Of a stretch of 40,170 nucleotides of DNA, positions 32,589 to 40,170 are shown piece after piece. The stretch comes from Acidimicrobiaceae bacterium (GTDB lineage: Bacteria; Actinomycetota; Acidimicrobiia; Acidimicrobiales; RAAP-2). The stretch is from the NCBI GenBank assembly GCA_003160635.1, contig PMLV01000328.1, forward strand, positions 9,276 to 49,445. The letters run 5' to 3'. The translations under genes and the position numbers were made by a program. The notes under the pieces were generated by a model that was not told where the DNA came from, ran no database searches, and saw nothing but the letters and a program-made list of their open reading frames with translations. The number at the start of each line of letters is the position of its first letter. The stretch's first letter is position 1.

Positions 32589-33731
32589 ATGGTTGCACTC
32601 TACGAAGCACTCTCGCCCTCCCGGTTGGCGAAGCTTCGTGACGGCCTCACCCCAAAGGAGTGGTTGCGGGTCGGAGGCATGGTCCTCGCCGTCGTCGGAC
32701 TCAACGTCGTGGGGTGGGGCCTCCTCGCCACGGCGGCGGGCCATCACTACCACATCTCGAAAACGGGCCTTTTCGGATTCGGGACCGGGGCGTTGGCCTA
32801 CACCCTAGGGATGCGGCACGCATTTGACGCTGATCACATAGCGGCGATCGACAACACGACCAGGAAGCTCGTCAACGACGGCCAACGTCCCCTGAGCGTC
32901 GGCTTCTTCTTCTCCCTGGGGCACTCGACCATCGTGTTCCTGGTGGCGATCTTCTTGAACTTCGGCATACGGGCCCTTGATGCCCAGGTGGGCAACGGTT
33001 CGTCAGGCCTCCACAAGACGACCAACATCGTCGGCACCTCGGTTTCGGGTGGCTTCCTCTACCTGATCGCCGCCCTCAATCTCATCGTCCTGGTCGGGAT
33101 CGTCAAGGTCTACCGGGAGATGAAGTCGGGGAGGTATGACAACGACGAGCTCGAGCGGCAGTTGAACAACCGGGGATTGATGAACCGGTTCTTCGGCGGC
33201 TATGCGAAGCGGATCGACACGCCCTGGAAGATTTATCCGATCGGCGTGCTCTTCGGCCTCGGGTTCGACACCGCCACCGAAGTAGCCCTTCTCGTGCTGG
33301 CGGGCACCGCGGTGGCCGGTGGGCTCCCGTTCTACGCCATCTTGTCGTTGCCGATTCTCTTTGCCGCCGGCATGAGCCTGTTCGACACCATTGACGGTTG
33401 CTTCATGAATTTCGCCTACGACTGGGCGTTCGCCAAGCCCATCCGCAAGGTGTTCTACAACCTGACCATCACCGGTCTCTCGGTCTTCGTGGCCTTCTTC
33501 ATCGGCACGATTGAAATCGTGGGACTCATCAGCCAGCAGGCCGGCTTGGACGACCCCTTCTTCAATTTCTTCCGGAACTTCAACATCAACACGGCGGGCT
33601 TCGTGATCGTCGGCGCGTTCGTGGCGACCTGGGTGGTCGCCTTGCTGTACTGGCGCCTGGCCAATGTCGAGGAGAAGTGGGACGCCAGAATGCTCAGGAG
33701 CGAGAGCCCAGAGCCGGCGATGGCGAGCTGA
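32589..33731 (+). CDS. NiCoT-family nickel/cobalt transporter (HoxN/NixA-like)
   Basis: A 380-residue high-affinity Ni2+/Co2+ permease. The family signature HAFDADHIAAIDN (His77-His83) in the second helix is intact, and the companion motifs LGHSTIVFLVA and LFGLGFDTATE are present. Eight membrane segments are apparent with a hydrophilic loop around residues 175-215 (MKSGRYDNDELERQLNNRG). Length is normal for NiCoTs (340-380). No urease, hydrogenase, Ni-SOD or cobalamin gene lies nearby, so the metal preference and client enzyme are unknown. The gene stands alone with its own promoter-like sequence. Confidence 0.94.
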   Translation: MVALYEALSPSRLAKLRDGLTPKEWLRVGGMVLAVVGLNVVGWGLLATAAGHHYHISKTGLFGFGTGALAYTLGMRHAFDADHIAAIDNTTRKLVNDGQRPLSVGFFFSLGHSTIVFLVAIFLNFGIRALDAQVGNGSSGLHKTTNIVGTSVSGGFLYLIAALNLIVLVGIVKVYREMKSGRYDNDELERQLNNRGLMNRFFGGYAKRIDTPWKIYPIGVLFGLGFDTATEVALLVLAGTAVAGGLPFYAILSLPILFAAGMSLFDTIDGCFMNFAYDWAFAKPIRKVFYNLTITGLSVFVAFFIGTIEIVGLISQQAGLDDPFFNFFRNFNINTAGFVIVGAFVATWVVALLYWRLANVEEKWDARMLRSESPEPAMAS

Positions 33732-33787
33732 CGCAACCTCACAACCTGGGCAATCGCCCTGCGGCGGTGGTGTGCCATGGTGGGCCC

Positions 33788-34300
33788 ATGGAAGTGAGAG
33801 CCCGAGCGGACACCGATCTTTTGGCCTGCGAACGGCTGGCGGCAGTCGTCCATGCCAACGATGGCTATCCCGTGTATCTGCCGGGGGATCTCCGTTCGTT
33901 CCTCGTGGCGCCTCAAGCACTGGCGGCCTGGGTCGCCGTCCACGGCGGAGAGGTTGTGGGCCACGTCGCCCTGCACAACGGCAGCTCCCGCGCTGTCATC
34001 GACCTCGCCGTGGAGGCAACGGGACTTCCCGCGCCACGGTTAGGGGTGGTTGCGCGCCTCCTCGTCTCGCCACGCGTCCGCAGGGCGGGCATCGGACGAT
34101 CCCTTCTGGACGTCGCCGCCTGTCACGCCGCCCGGCTCGGGCTCCAACCCATCCTCGACGTGGTGGATCGCCATGAGGCGGCGATAAGGCTCTACGAGAA
34201 CACTGGATGGACCTGTGTCGGGAGGGTGACAGTCACGTTCGGCCGGGGAGTCCCCATCGATGAGCTCGTGTACCTCGGACCCGGGATGCCCGCGCCGTAA
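33788..34300 (+). CDS. GNAT-family N-acetyltransferase
   Basis: A 170-residue GNAT protein. LGVVARLLVSPRVRRAGIGRSLLDVA is the motif A region that binds the acetyl-CoA pyrophosphate (R-R-x-G-I-G), and AAIRLYENTGWTCVG is motif B. The N-terminus EVRARADTDLLACERLA is the normal first strand and helix. Start ATG 33788 is used because upstream codons overlap the transporter gene end and do not look like the family. Substrate unknown. It converges on the second P450 gene 70 bp away. Confidence 0.87.
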   Translation: MEVRARADTDLLACERLAAVVHANDGYPVYLPGDLRSFLVAPQALAAWVAVHGGEVVGHVALHNGSSRAVIDLAVEATGLPAPRLGVVARLLVSPRVRRAGIGRSLLDVAACHAARLGLQPILDVVDRHEAAIRLYENTGWTCVGRVTVTFGRGVPIDELVYLGPGMPAP

Positions 34301-34370
34301 CGTCCGCTTCGCCGACTCTGTCCGGATCGCCGGCACCGGGGCATGTGCGCACCGTCGGATATGTACCGCT

Positions 34371-35642
34371 CTAGGTGGCCGGAGTGAACTCCAAGTGGAG
34401 GTTCGTGATGCCCTGGATCATGTAGGTGGGCATGTAGTCGTAGTGCCGTGCCCCCGCAGGACCGTGTGCCGATTCGGAAATCCTGATGTCGACCATTCGG
34501 TCCAGGAAGCGCTCGAGGGTGACCCGGCCCTCGGCACGGGCCAGGGGTGCTCCGGCGCACGTATGAATGCCGTGAGCGAACGCCAGGTGTTGGCGCACGT
34601 TGGGCCGATCCAGGTCGAACTCTTCCGGGTTCTCGAAATGCCGCGGGTCGCGGTTGGCGGCGCCTTCAGCCACGAACACGGTGGTGCCGGCCGGGAGCTC
34701 GACCCCACCCACCGACGTTGCCCGTCGGGCGAGCCGGAATGAACCCTGAAGGGGAGACTCGAGTCGGAGCATCTCCTCGATGAAGGCGGGGATGCGGTCG
34801 CGCTCCCGACGGAGCAGGTCCTGGAGGTCCGGACGTTCCCCCAGCATCCGGAGCGATGCAACCAGGAGTCGCACCGTGGTCTCCTGCCCGGCGGCGAACA
34901 GGTTCGCCGCGATCAGGGCGACGTCGTGGACCGGCGGCGTGGAGCCGTCAGGGAAGGTGGCGGTCGCCATTGCCGTCATGACGTCGTTCTGGGGATGGCC
35001 CCGCCGTTCCTCGATGTAGTCGATGAACTGGTCGTAGAGGTACTCCAACGGCTTGTGCTCCTGCTCGCCGAGCGCCCGCTCGGCGGGGTGATGATTCCCC
35101 ATGCGTGACTGAATGATCCCGAAGTCGGACTCGGGAACGCCGAGCAAGTCGGCGACGACGAGAAGCGTGAACGAACTGGCGTAGTCCGCGATGAATTCGC
35201 ATTCACCCCTGGCCAAGAACTTGTCGATATGGCGGTCGCTGAGACCCCACATGAACTCCTCGTTCTCCTTCATCCGCTTGGGCGTGATCAAGCGCATGAG
35301 AAGTCCGCGTTGGGCGGTGTGCTTCGGGGGGTCGAAGGAGGGAAGCTGATCGCTGAATGCCAGCTCGTCGCGGTGCTGCTCGATCAGGTCGCTGATGTCG
35401 TCACCCTCGAGGGGTACCGGGAACCCTGGGCCGGCGACCGTGTTGCAATTGGACCAGATCGTCGGATTCGAATAGATCTCAAGGGCTTCGTCGTAACCCG
35501 TGACCATGACGACATCATGGAACGGCTCCCGCTGCACGGGACACTTCGCCCGAATGTGGTCATAGTAGGGGTACGGATCTACGAAGAGCGCTTGGTCGCT
35601 GAAGTAATCCCTGGACTCCATGTCGGTCTCGATGTCCGTCAT
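34371..35642 (-). CDS. Cytochrome P450 (copy 2)
   Basis: A 423-residue soluble P450. The I-helix FAAGQETTVRLLVAS, ExxR in IEEMLRLESP and the haem loop FAHGIHTCAGAPLAR with Cys362 are present. Gln replaces the more usual acidic or Ser residue in the AGxETT motif. It is clearly distinct from copy 1. ATG 35642 follows an AGGGG ribosome binding site and gives MTDIETDMES; an alternative GTG at 35654 adds four residues. The gene appears monocistronic. The upstream gap contains CAATG-N7-CATTG. Confidence 0.92.
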   Translation of the reverse strand: MTDIETDMESRDYFSDQALFVDPYPYYDHIRAKCPVQREPFHDVVMVTGYDEALEIYSNPTIWSNCNTVAGPGFPVPLEGDDISDLIEQHRDELAFSDQLPSFDPPKHTAQRGLLMRLITPKRMKENEEFMWGLSDRHIDKFLARGECEFIADYASSFTLLVVADLLGVPESDFGIIQSRMGNHHPAERALGEQEHKPLEYLYDQFIDYIEERRGHPQNDVMTAMATATFPDGSTPPVHDVALIAANLFAAGQETTVRLLVASLRMLGERPDLQDLLRRERDRIPAFIEEMLRLESPLQGSFRLARRATSVGGVELPAGTTVFVAEGAANRDPRHFENPEEFDLDRPNVRQHLAFAHGIHTCAGAPLARAEGRVTLERFLDRMVDIRISESAHGPAGARHYDYMPTYMIQGITNLHLEFTPAT

Positions 35643-35684
35643 GCCACCCCTCACTGTCGATGTTTCCCCAACTTACATTAACGG

Positions 35685-35701
35685 CAATGCTATTTCCATT
35701 G
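35685..35701. promoter_or_regulatory. Inverted repeat upstream of P450 copy 2
   Basis: CAATG (35685-35689) and CATTG (35697-35701) are separated by 7 bp, about 45-60 bp upstream of the P450 ATG, in a conspicuously AT-rich patch (35670-35700). It could be a TetR-type operator or part of the promoter. Arm length is short. Confidence 0.3.
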
Positions 35702-35814
35702 GACCGGCCGGGCGCCGGGCGCCGTGCTACGACGTGGCGGTCCATACCGACCACGTCGAGTCGGTGCTGACCGCGCCTGCGGCGACGAATTGCCTGTTCA
35801 CTAGCGAGGGCGCA

Positions 35815-36770
35815 TCATCTGCGATGCACGCCTGCCTCCACCGTGAGGGTCTCGGCGTCGGCGTCGAGCACCGCCACGGTGCCGAGGGGAACGGTGGCCG
35901 GGTGTGGGCCATGCCCTATGGGCAGGCCACCGAGAATTGGTACACGGAGTTGACCCAGGAAGTCACCCAGAATGTCGAGGAACGACCATTTGCCGGGTCC
36001 TCCTTCAGCTGATCTGATGAAATCTCCGACGCCGACGCCGTGCAGCCCGACCAGCACTCCTGAATGCAACAACTGGGTGAGGAGGCCGTCCATCTCGCCC
36101 GGCATCATGTCGACGGCCTCGAGCAGAAGAATTGCGCCTGCAAAGGTCGGACCCCAGCCGACCGATTGGCCAATCGAGCGGAGATTCCCACCGAGCAGCA
36201 CTCCGGTCGCTTGACCTTGGGTTGTCAGGGGAGCGGTCGAAGCGTATGGCCGAGGTCGCGCAGTGGTCGGCTCAGTTGGCATGAGGGCAAGTCGAAGCGC
36301 CTCGGCAGCCTCGGGCCCGAAGAAGCAGTCTTCCAGACTGGGGAACGGACCGTGGAGCGTGGCCAACCGGCAGTGCCGGTAGAGCGCCAGGTGGAGGAAT
36401 GTGATGTCGCTGAACCCGGTGAGCGGCTTGGGATCACGGCGTACGGCGTCGAAATCGATGGCGTTGGCAATCCGGTAAGAACCCTTTCCGCCCCGCGTCG
36501 TGATGATGGCTCGGACACCAGGGTCACGAAAGGCGCCATTGAGATCCGCCAAGCGATCTTCATCGGTGCCGGCAAGGTAGTGACCGTGGCGGTCGAAAAC
36601 ATGACGACCCATCTCGACGACAAGTCCCCAGGAGGTGAGGAGCGCTCCCCTTGAGCCACTCTGTCCTGCTCCGGCGTGCTGGCGGGTGACACGACACGGA
36701 TCCGGTCGCCCGGCATCAACTGCGGTGGCACGAGGCGTCCTTCGCTCGAGGAGGGAGACATCCTGGCCAC
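35815..36770 (-). pseudogene. S66 LD-carboxypeptidase (MccF-like), frameshifted
   Basis: Two frames together spell a peptidase S66 protein of about 318 residues. The N-terminal part (LMPGDRIRVVSPASTPEQDR) is in one frame from GTG 36770 or ATG 36761. The remainder (SWGLVVEMGRHVFDRHGHYL, TTRGGKGSYRIANAIDF with the catalytic Ser, GFSDITFLHLALY, ATGVLLGGNLRS, PILGGLPIGHGPHPATVPLG) is in another. The shift falls at or near a run of four C on the plus strand (36647-36650), consistent with loss of one base. The family cleaves LD-peptide bonds in murein peptides or self-immunity peptides. The long 364-residue frame offered by the second half is not a real start. Confidence 0.78.
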
Positions 36771-36861
36771 GCATCCATCCTTGCCCGAGGATGTGACATC
36801 GACTCACCGCAGAGAGGGACCCCGAATCAGTGCCAGCTCTGACGGCGACACAGAGAGTGAG

Positions 36862-36891
36862 TTGCTTCGTTGAAGGGACGTTGACCATAAT
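36862..36891 (+). promoter_or_regulatory. Candidate promoter for the HEAT-repeat-like gene
   Basis: TTGCTT (36862-36867) and CATAAT (36886-36891) are 18 bp apart, in the 280-bp gap upstream of the 37051 gene. The remaining 160 bp to the start would be a long leader. Support is hexamer match and spacing only. Confidence 0.3.
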
Positions 36892-37050
36892 GGCACCGGC
36901 GTGGCCCACGCCTCACCTGCGGCGGCCTTCCCCAGCAAGGTCTCGCATGCAGGCGAAGGGGGGAAGACCCTCGGGCCGGAAATCGTCATCACGTACCCGC
37001 TCCCGAAGCGGCCGCTGGGGATCCGCCGAGGGAGTCAGTGGAGCGTGATC

Positions 37051-37731
37051 ATGATGACCAAAGATCGAGACCTCAAGCGCCGCATCCGTGCGCGGGCTGC
37101 GAAGACCGGTGAGTCCTACCAAGCAGCACGCCGCCATCTGCTCGGTCGAGCACGGGCGTTGTCTGCGGATGACGAGCGTGCCGTGGCGGCATATTTCGAT
37201 GGCTATGCCCGCCATGTCGACCGATTCCGAGCGGAAGGGGGACTCTGGCAACCATTCGAGCGTGAGGTGCCCATTCAGGCTATGCAAGCAGCTGCCTTGC
37301 TGCACCCCAGCCCGAAGATCCGGCGAGAGTGTCTCGGCGTGTTGGACCATGCCGCCAATGACCAATCCATTGTTGTCTTCCGCCGTGCGTTGCGAGACCC
37401 CGTACCTCGGGTCCGGCTTGTCGCACTGCACGGGCTCTCATGCGATCGGTGTCGCGTCGGCGAAGTACGTATCGACGATGTCGTGGGGGACCTCATTCGC
37501 ATGGTCAGAGAGGACTCCAGTGTCAAGGTGCGACACGTCACCGTCCAACTCCTCGCGAGGTTGGTAGCCAACGATATGCGCGTTTCGTCTTTGCTCGAGC
37601 GCGTCTCGCTAGAAGATCCCGACGATTTGGTCCGATTCGTCGCCGGTGCTGCAGCGTGTGGATCCCGGCAAGCGCTACAGACCCGCAAAGGGCTCCGGCG
37701 TCGCAGAGCCAAGGGTCAATTGCACTCCTGA
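37051..37731 (+). CDS. HEAT-repeat-like protein with a short N-terminal basic domain
   Basis: A 226-residue protein I cannot assign to a function. The N-terminal MMTKDRDLKRRIRARAAKTG then YQAARRHLL is a recurring bacterial N-terminal segment (seen ahead of Clp-N-like and glyoxalase-like modules), basic and helical. Residues about 75-200 are built of alpha-helical pairs resembling HEAT/armadillo repeats (PKIRRECLGVLDHAAND, PVPRVRLVALHGLSCDRC, SSVKVRHVTVQLLARLV), implying protein-protein binding. ATG 37051 or 37054 is preferred over a frame opening at 36901. The gene uses more A/T at third positions than its neighbours, perhaps a sign of later acquisition. Confidence 0.7.
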   Translation: MMTKDRDLKRRIRARAAKTGESYQAARRHLLGRARALSADDERAVAAYFDGYARHVDRFRAEGGLWQPFEREVPIQAMQAAALLHPSPKIRRECLGVLDHAANDQSIVVFRRALRDPVPRVRLVALHGLSCDRCRVGEVRIDDVVGDLIRMVREDSSVKVRHVTVQLLARLVANDMRVSSLLERVSLEDPDDLVRFVAGAAACGSRQALQTRKGLRRRRAKGQLHS

Positions 37732-37944
37732 ATATCGGTACGTTGTCCGGCCACCGCGCATGCGCCTTACGAACTGATCACCAACTGCTGTTTCAGATTC
37801 GAATCGTTGTCATGCATCTGATTCGTTCGCTCCCGCGAGGTCTGAAATTGGTTTTGCGACATTACGGTGGGTTCAGAGGATCGCGTCGTGCCTGCCGTGG
37901 ACATGACCACCGCTGCACGAATGAGGCGCCATGCCTGACAAAGG

Positions 37945-38715
37945 ATGTACCCATCGACATGTTCCGCTCAACGGCAGTTGATGCAAGCAGGGAGAAGGAA
38001 CAGGCTGAGAACGGCATTTGGATTGCTCCTGGTCCTCTTAGTGCCTGCTTCCGCTGGTGCAATCCCATTCGCTGACGCTGCTGCTGTGAGCAAGACGCCC
38101 GCCGTTGCCGTTGTAGGAGACTCGCTCGCGTGGCAGGCCGACGCGTCGATCGAGAACGACCTGTCGCAATCCGGCTATGTGGACCGACTATCGGTCAAAC
38201 CCGGCCACGCACTGTCATCGGCCTGGGCACAAAGCGAACTGAAGGAAGATCTTCAAGGAAAGCGCTTTGGCGTCATCGTCGTCGAGACCGCGTCGAACGA
38301 TTCCTTTCAGATTGCGAAGAAGACAGATTCCGTCGACAAGTACTCCGAATTATTGGCCAGTCTCCTGCATGCGGCGGCCGGGCGATGCGTGGTGGTGGTC
38401 AACGCAAAGGTGGACGTCACGCCCTTTTACTATCGCCCAAGTGATGCTCTGGCGGTAAACCGGGTGATTTCACAGGCGGCAGTCAAGTATTCCAACGAGC
38501 GAATTGTTGCGTGGAATCAAGAAGCCAAGACGCACCACTCGTGGTTCGGTTCAGATCTGTTGCACTTCACCTCGGTGACACCGAACGCTTTGTTGACGAC
38601 TGATCCACCCCCCTCCTTCGACCAGAGTGCAGGTGACAAAGCATTTGCGCGAGCGATCGTCGCAGGAGTCAAATCATGCCAAGGGCCAGACGCAAATGTG
38701 AGGGCCATCGGGTAA
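37945..38715 (+). CDS. Secreted SGNH/GDSL-like hydrolase
   Basis: A 256-residue protein with an N-terminal export signal: basic AGRRNRLRTAF, hydrophobic GLLLVLLVPASAGA and a likely cleavage near Ala-x-Ala at about residue 40-47. After it come SGNH block I VVGDSLAWQAD, a block III-like ETASND and a late DLLHFTS giving the Asp-x-x-His pair. Block II is not evident. Related exported SGNH proteins act as esterases or O-acyl transferases on cell-wall polymers. The start is uncertain: ATG 37945 is used, ATG 37981 is possible. GC content is visibly lower than in the rest of the window. No operon partner is close. Confidence 0.75.
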   Translation: MYPSTCSAQRQLMQAGRRNRLRTAFGLLLVLLVPASAGAIPFADAAAVSKTPAVAVVGDSLAWQADASIENDLSQSGYVDRLSVKPGHALSSAWAQSELKEDLQGKRFGVIVVETASNDSFQIAKKTDSVDKYSELLASLLHAAAGRCVVVVNAKVDVTPFYYRPSDALAVNRVISQAAVKYSNERIVAWNQEAKTHHSWFGSDLLHFTSVTPNALLTTDPPPSFDQSAGDKAFARAIVAGVKSCQGPDANVRAIG

Positions 38716-38754
38716 CGCAGTGTGCGCCCGGATATGGCTGACAAGTGTCCAATC

Positions 38755-39465
38755 TCAAGGGAAGAGTACGACGTCGTCGCCAACTCGTATGGTGCCATCG
38801 CTCGGCTCAATGGCGTAGACGCCAAGGCACGATTCGTTCGCCTTGTGTAAGTCGCTGAGAATGCTCGGCGCGAATCTCAGGTCTCCCTGAACCATTGTCG
38901 TCATCACGCACCGTTCGGTACGCTTCTCGACCTTGACGGTCACGCTGCCGATTTGCAGTCGACGGCCCAACCACGCTTCCTCGGGGTGGTCGGAGCTCTG
39001 GCACTCGATCACCAGGTTGGGGCGGAAGCGGCGACGGTCGACCTGGTCGACGGGACGGCGATCTTGGAGCCAACGCAAGGAGGCTGTCGATACCAGGTGG
39101 AGCGGCGCGTCGTCGAAATGTGACGTCTCACCCTCCTCGACCAGGGTGACGTCCTCACCAACAACCGCGCCCATCAGGGCTGCCGCCATCGGGTCGTCTA
39201 CACGTCGTGATGTCCCGTCGGAAAAGCGGATCCAGGCGACGCCGTGGTCATCGACGAATGAAGCCATGGATAGTAGCCCGGGCATCCGGCGGAACCGGCG
39301 GGTCGTCTTGCCGCTGCCGATTTTTCCGTCCACACCCCTGACGGCCCACTTCCGATCGAGATCGAATCCCCTCCTCCCGCACCGGGCCTCGCTGAGTTGT
39401 TGGCCGCCGAGCGATTTCACCGGGTAGCACCACAGTTCGGCGACACTTCCGACAACGCACGACAT
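38755..39465 (-). CDS. MOSC-domain protein with N-terminal beta-barrel
   Basis: A 236-residue MOSC protein. The N-terminal beta-barrel has the signature VAELWCYPVKSLGGQQL; the MOSC domain carries RFRPNLVIECQ and the conserved Cys in TERCVMTTMVQGDLRF. Relatives bind molybdenum cofactor sulfur or reduce N-hydroxylated compounds (YcbX, mARC). ATG 39465 is used because the roughly 55 upstream residues of the open frame are not family-like. It is divergent from the AhpD-like gene with 225 bp between. No molybdenum enzyme is in the window. Confidence 0.88.
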   Translation of the reverse strand: MSCVVGSVAELWCYPVKSLGGQQLSEARCGRRGFDLDRKWAVRGVDGKIGSGKTTRRFRRMPGLLSMASFVDDHGVAWIRFSDGTSRRVDDPMAAALMGAVVGEDVTLVEEGETSHFDDAPLHLVSTASLRWLQDRRPVDQVDRRRFRPNLVIECQSSDHPEEAWLGRRLQIGSVTVKVEKRTERCVMTTMVQGDLRFAPSILSDLHKANESCLGVYAIEPSDGTIRVGDDVVLFP

Positions 39466-39690
39466 GGCGTCTATCTTGCCAGCAGGGGGCTGCGTGCCGT
39501 GCAGGACGAGTCCAGTTGACCAACTCGGCATTACGCTCCATGTCTCGCCGACAGAGCCGACGGAGACTGCGGCTTCGCTCAATCCACTTTCTTCGTGACG
39601 TGGCACGACCGGGCCCGGTTCGACCCCCATCTGTCACACCTTGTCGTTCTGAAGGGTCATAGAGGTGATAGACGACAAAAGGAGATCACA

Positions 39691-40161
39691 ATGGATGCCC
39701 GACTCAACCCCTATGACGGTGCCACGACTATGAAATTCGTCAAGTACCTCAACTCTTCGGGCGCGGTCGTAACCGATTCGAAGTTGCCGGCCAAGACACA
39801 GGAGCTGGTGAAGATCCGGGCCAGCCAGATCAACGGGTGTTCTGGATGCCTCGACATGCACACCAAGGACGCCGAGCATCGCGGGGAAAGCTCGGTGCGG
39901 CTTCACCTGGTTGGCGCCTGGCGGGAGGCCACGGTCTTTACCGAGGCCGAGAAAGCCGCCCTGGAGCTCACCGAGCAAGGTACCCGCATCGCGGATGCCA
40001 ATGGCGTCTCCGACGAAGCCTGGGAGAAAGCGGCCAAGCACTACGACGACGACCAACTCGGAGCGTTGGTGTGCCTGATCGCCCTCATCAACGCCTACAA
40101 CCGTATGAACGTCATCACTCGCCAGCCGGCAGGTGACTATGTACCTGGCCAGTGGGGCTGA
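39691..40161 (+). CDS. AhpD-like carboxymuconolactone-decarboxylase-family protein
   Basis: A 156-residue alkylhydroperoxidase D-like protein. The redox motif is in INGCSGCLDMHTKDA (CxxC followed by His), with an upstream LVKIRASQ helix and a C-terminal LVCLIALINAYNRMNV helix as in the AhpD/CMD fold. Such proteins reduce peroxides via the CxxC pair with partner thiols. The ATG follows an AAAAGGAG ribosome binding site; an upstream frame to 39595 is ignored. The stop is nine bases before the window end. Confidence 0.93.
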   Translation: MDARLNPYDGATTMKFVKYLNSSGAVVTDSKLPAKTQELVKIRASQINGCSGCLDMHTKDAEHRGESSVRLHLVGAWREATVFTEAEKAALELTEQGTRIADANGVSDEAWEKAAKHYDDDQLGALVCLIALINAYNRMNVITRQPAGDYVPGQWG

Positions 40162-40170
40162 GGGCAAAGA

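Noticed and set aside
1-40170. CRISPR arrays, tRNA genes, IS elements, prophage or att sites
   Set aside because: No spaced direct repeats, cloverleaf sequence, transposase or phage motifs were recognised on either strand.

Overview
The window is a GC-rich, gene-dense bacterial chromosome segment. GC content (dominated by G/C third positions), frequent 4-nt ATGA/GTGA gene overlaps, GTG starts, luciferase-like and PPOX-type flavin/F420 enzymes, P450s, SDRs and actinobacterial DUF7064-type/APH-type proteins point to an Actinomycetota member, possibly class Acidimicrobiia. The taxonomic call is inference; no rRNA or tRNA gene is visible to test it.

Layout. (1) 1-4940, plus strand: nucleotide biosynthesis run purL (5' end cut by the window), purF, purM, pyrE. 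(2) 4970-11632, minus strand: a Zn-dependent alcohol dehydrogenase with a 14-glycine repeat tract, a LimB-like flavin monooxygenase, an epoxide-hydrolase-type alpha/beta hydrolase, a DUF1028 protein, a serine beta-lactamase-fold hydrolase and an orphan XylH/RbsC-type sugar permease. The first four are tightly packed and read like an oxidation route (alkene or terpene to epoxide to diol to ketone). (3) 11824-14271, plus: a DUF7064-like protein and an APH-fold kinase-like protein with a C-terminal DUF6285-like domain. (4) 14247-19791: two DHA2-type MFS exporters, an HxlR regulator divergent from the first with a palindrome between them, a cysteine dioxygenase/rhodanese pair, and an SDR. (5) 19835-22972: SEC-C-tagged methionine aminopeptidase, a transpeptidase-type PBP, a PPOX-family protein. 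(6) 22975-32315: two divergent paralogous N-acyl-D-amino-acid deacylase-type amidohydrolases, an alpha/beta hydrolase, a broken TesB-type thioesterase, then a minus-strand run P450, SRPBCC, LLM oxidoreductase (interrupted by an amber codon), SDR and VOC protein. (7) 32589-40161: NiCoT nickel/cobalt transporter, GNAT acetyltransferase, second P450, a frameshifted S66 peptidase, a HEAT-repeat-like protein, a secreted SGNH-like protein, a MOSC protein and an AhpD-like protein.

The most notable pattern is accumulation of disrupted genes between about 22.9 and 36.8 kb: an SDR C-terminal remnant, a thioesterase with an in-frame TGA plus a frameshift, an LLM enzyme with an in-frame TAG followed by 47 well-conserved-looking codons, and an S66 peptidase with a one-base shift at a C4 run. 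The XylH-like permease near 6.2 kb also lacks a convincing start. Either this is a decaying catabolic region or the assembly carries errors; raw reads would decide. No CRISPR array, insertion sequence, phage gene, tRNA or rRNA was recognised, and I see no convincing wholly new defence or mobile system. No gene-free stretch exceeds about 300 bases.
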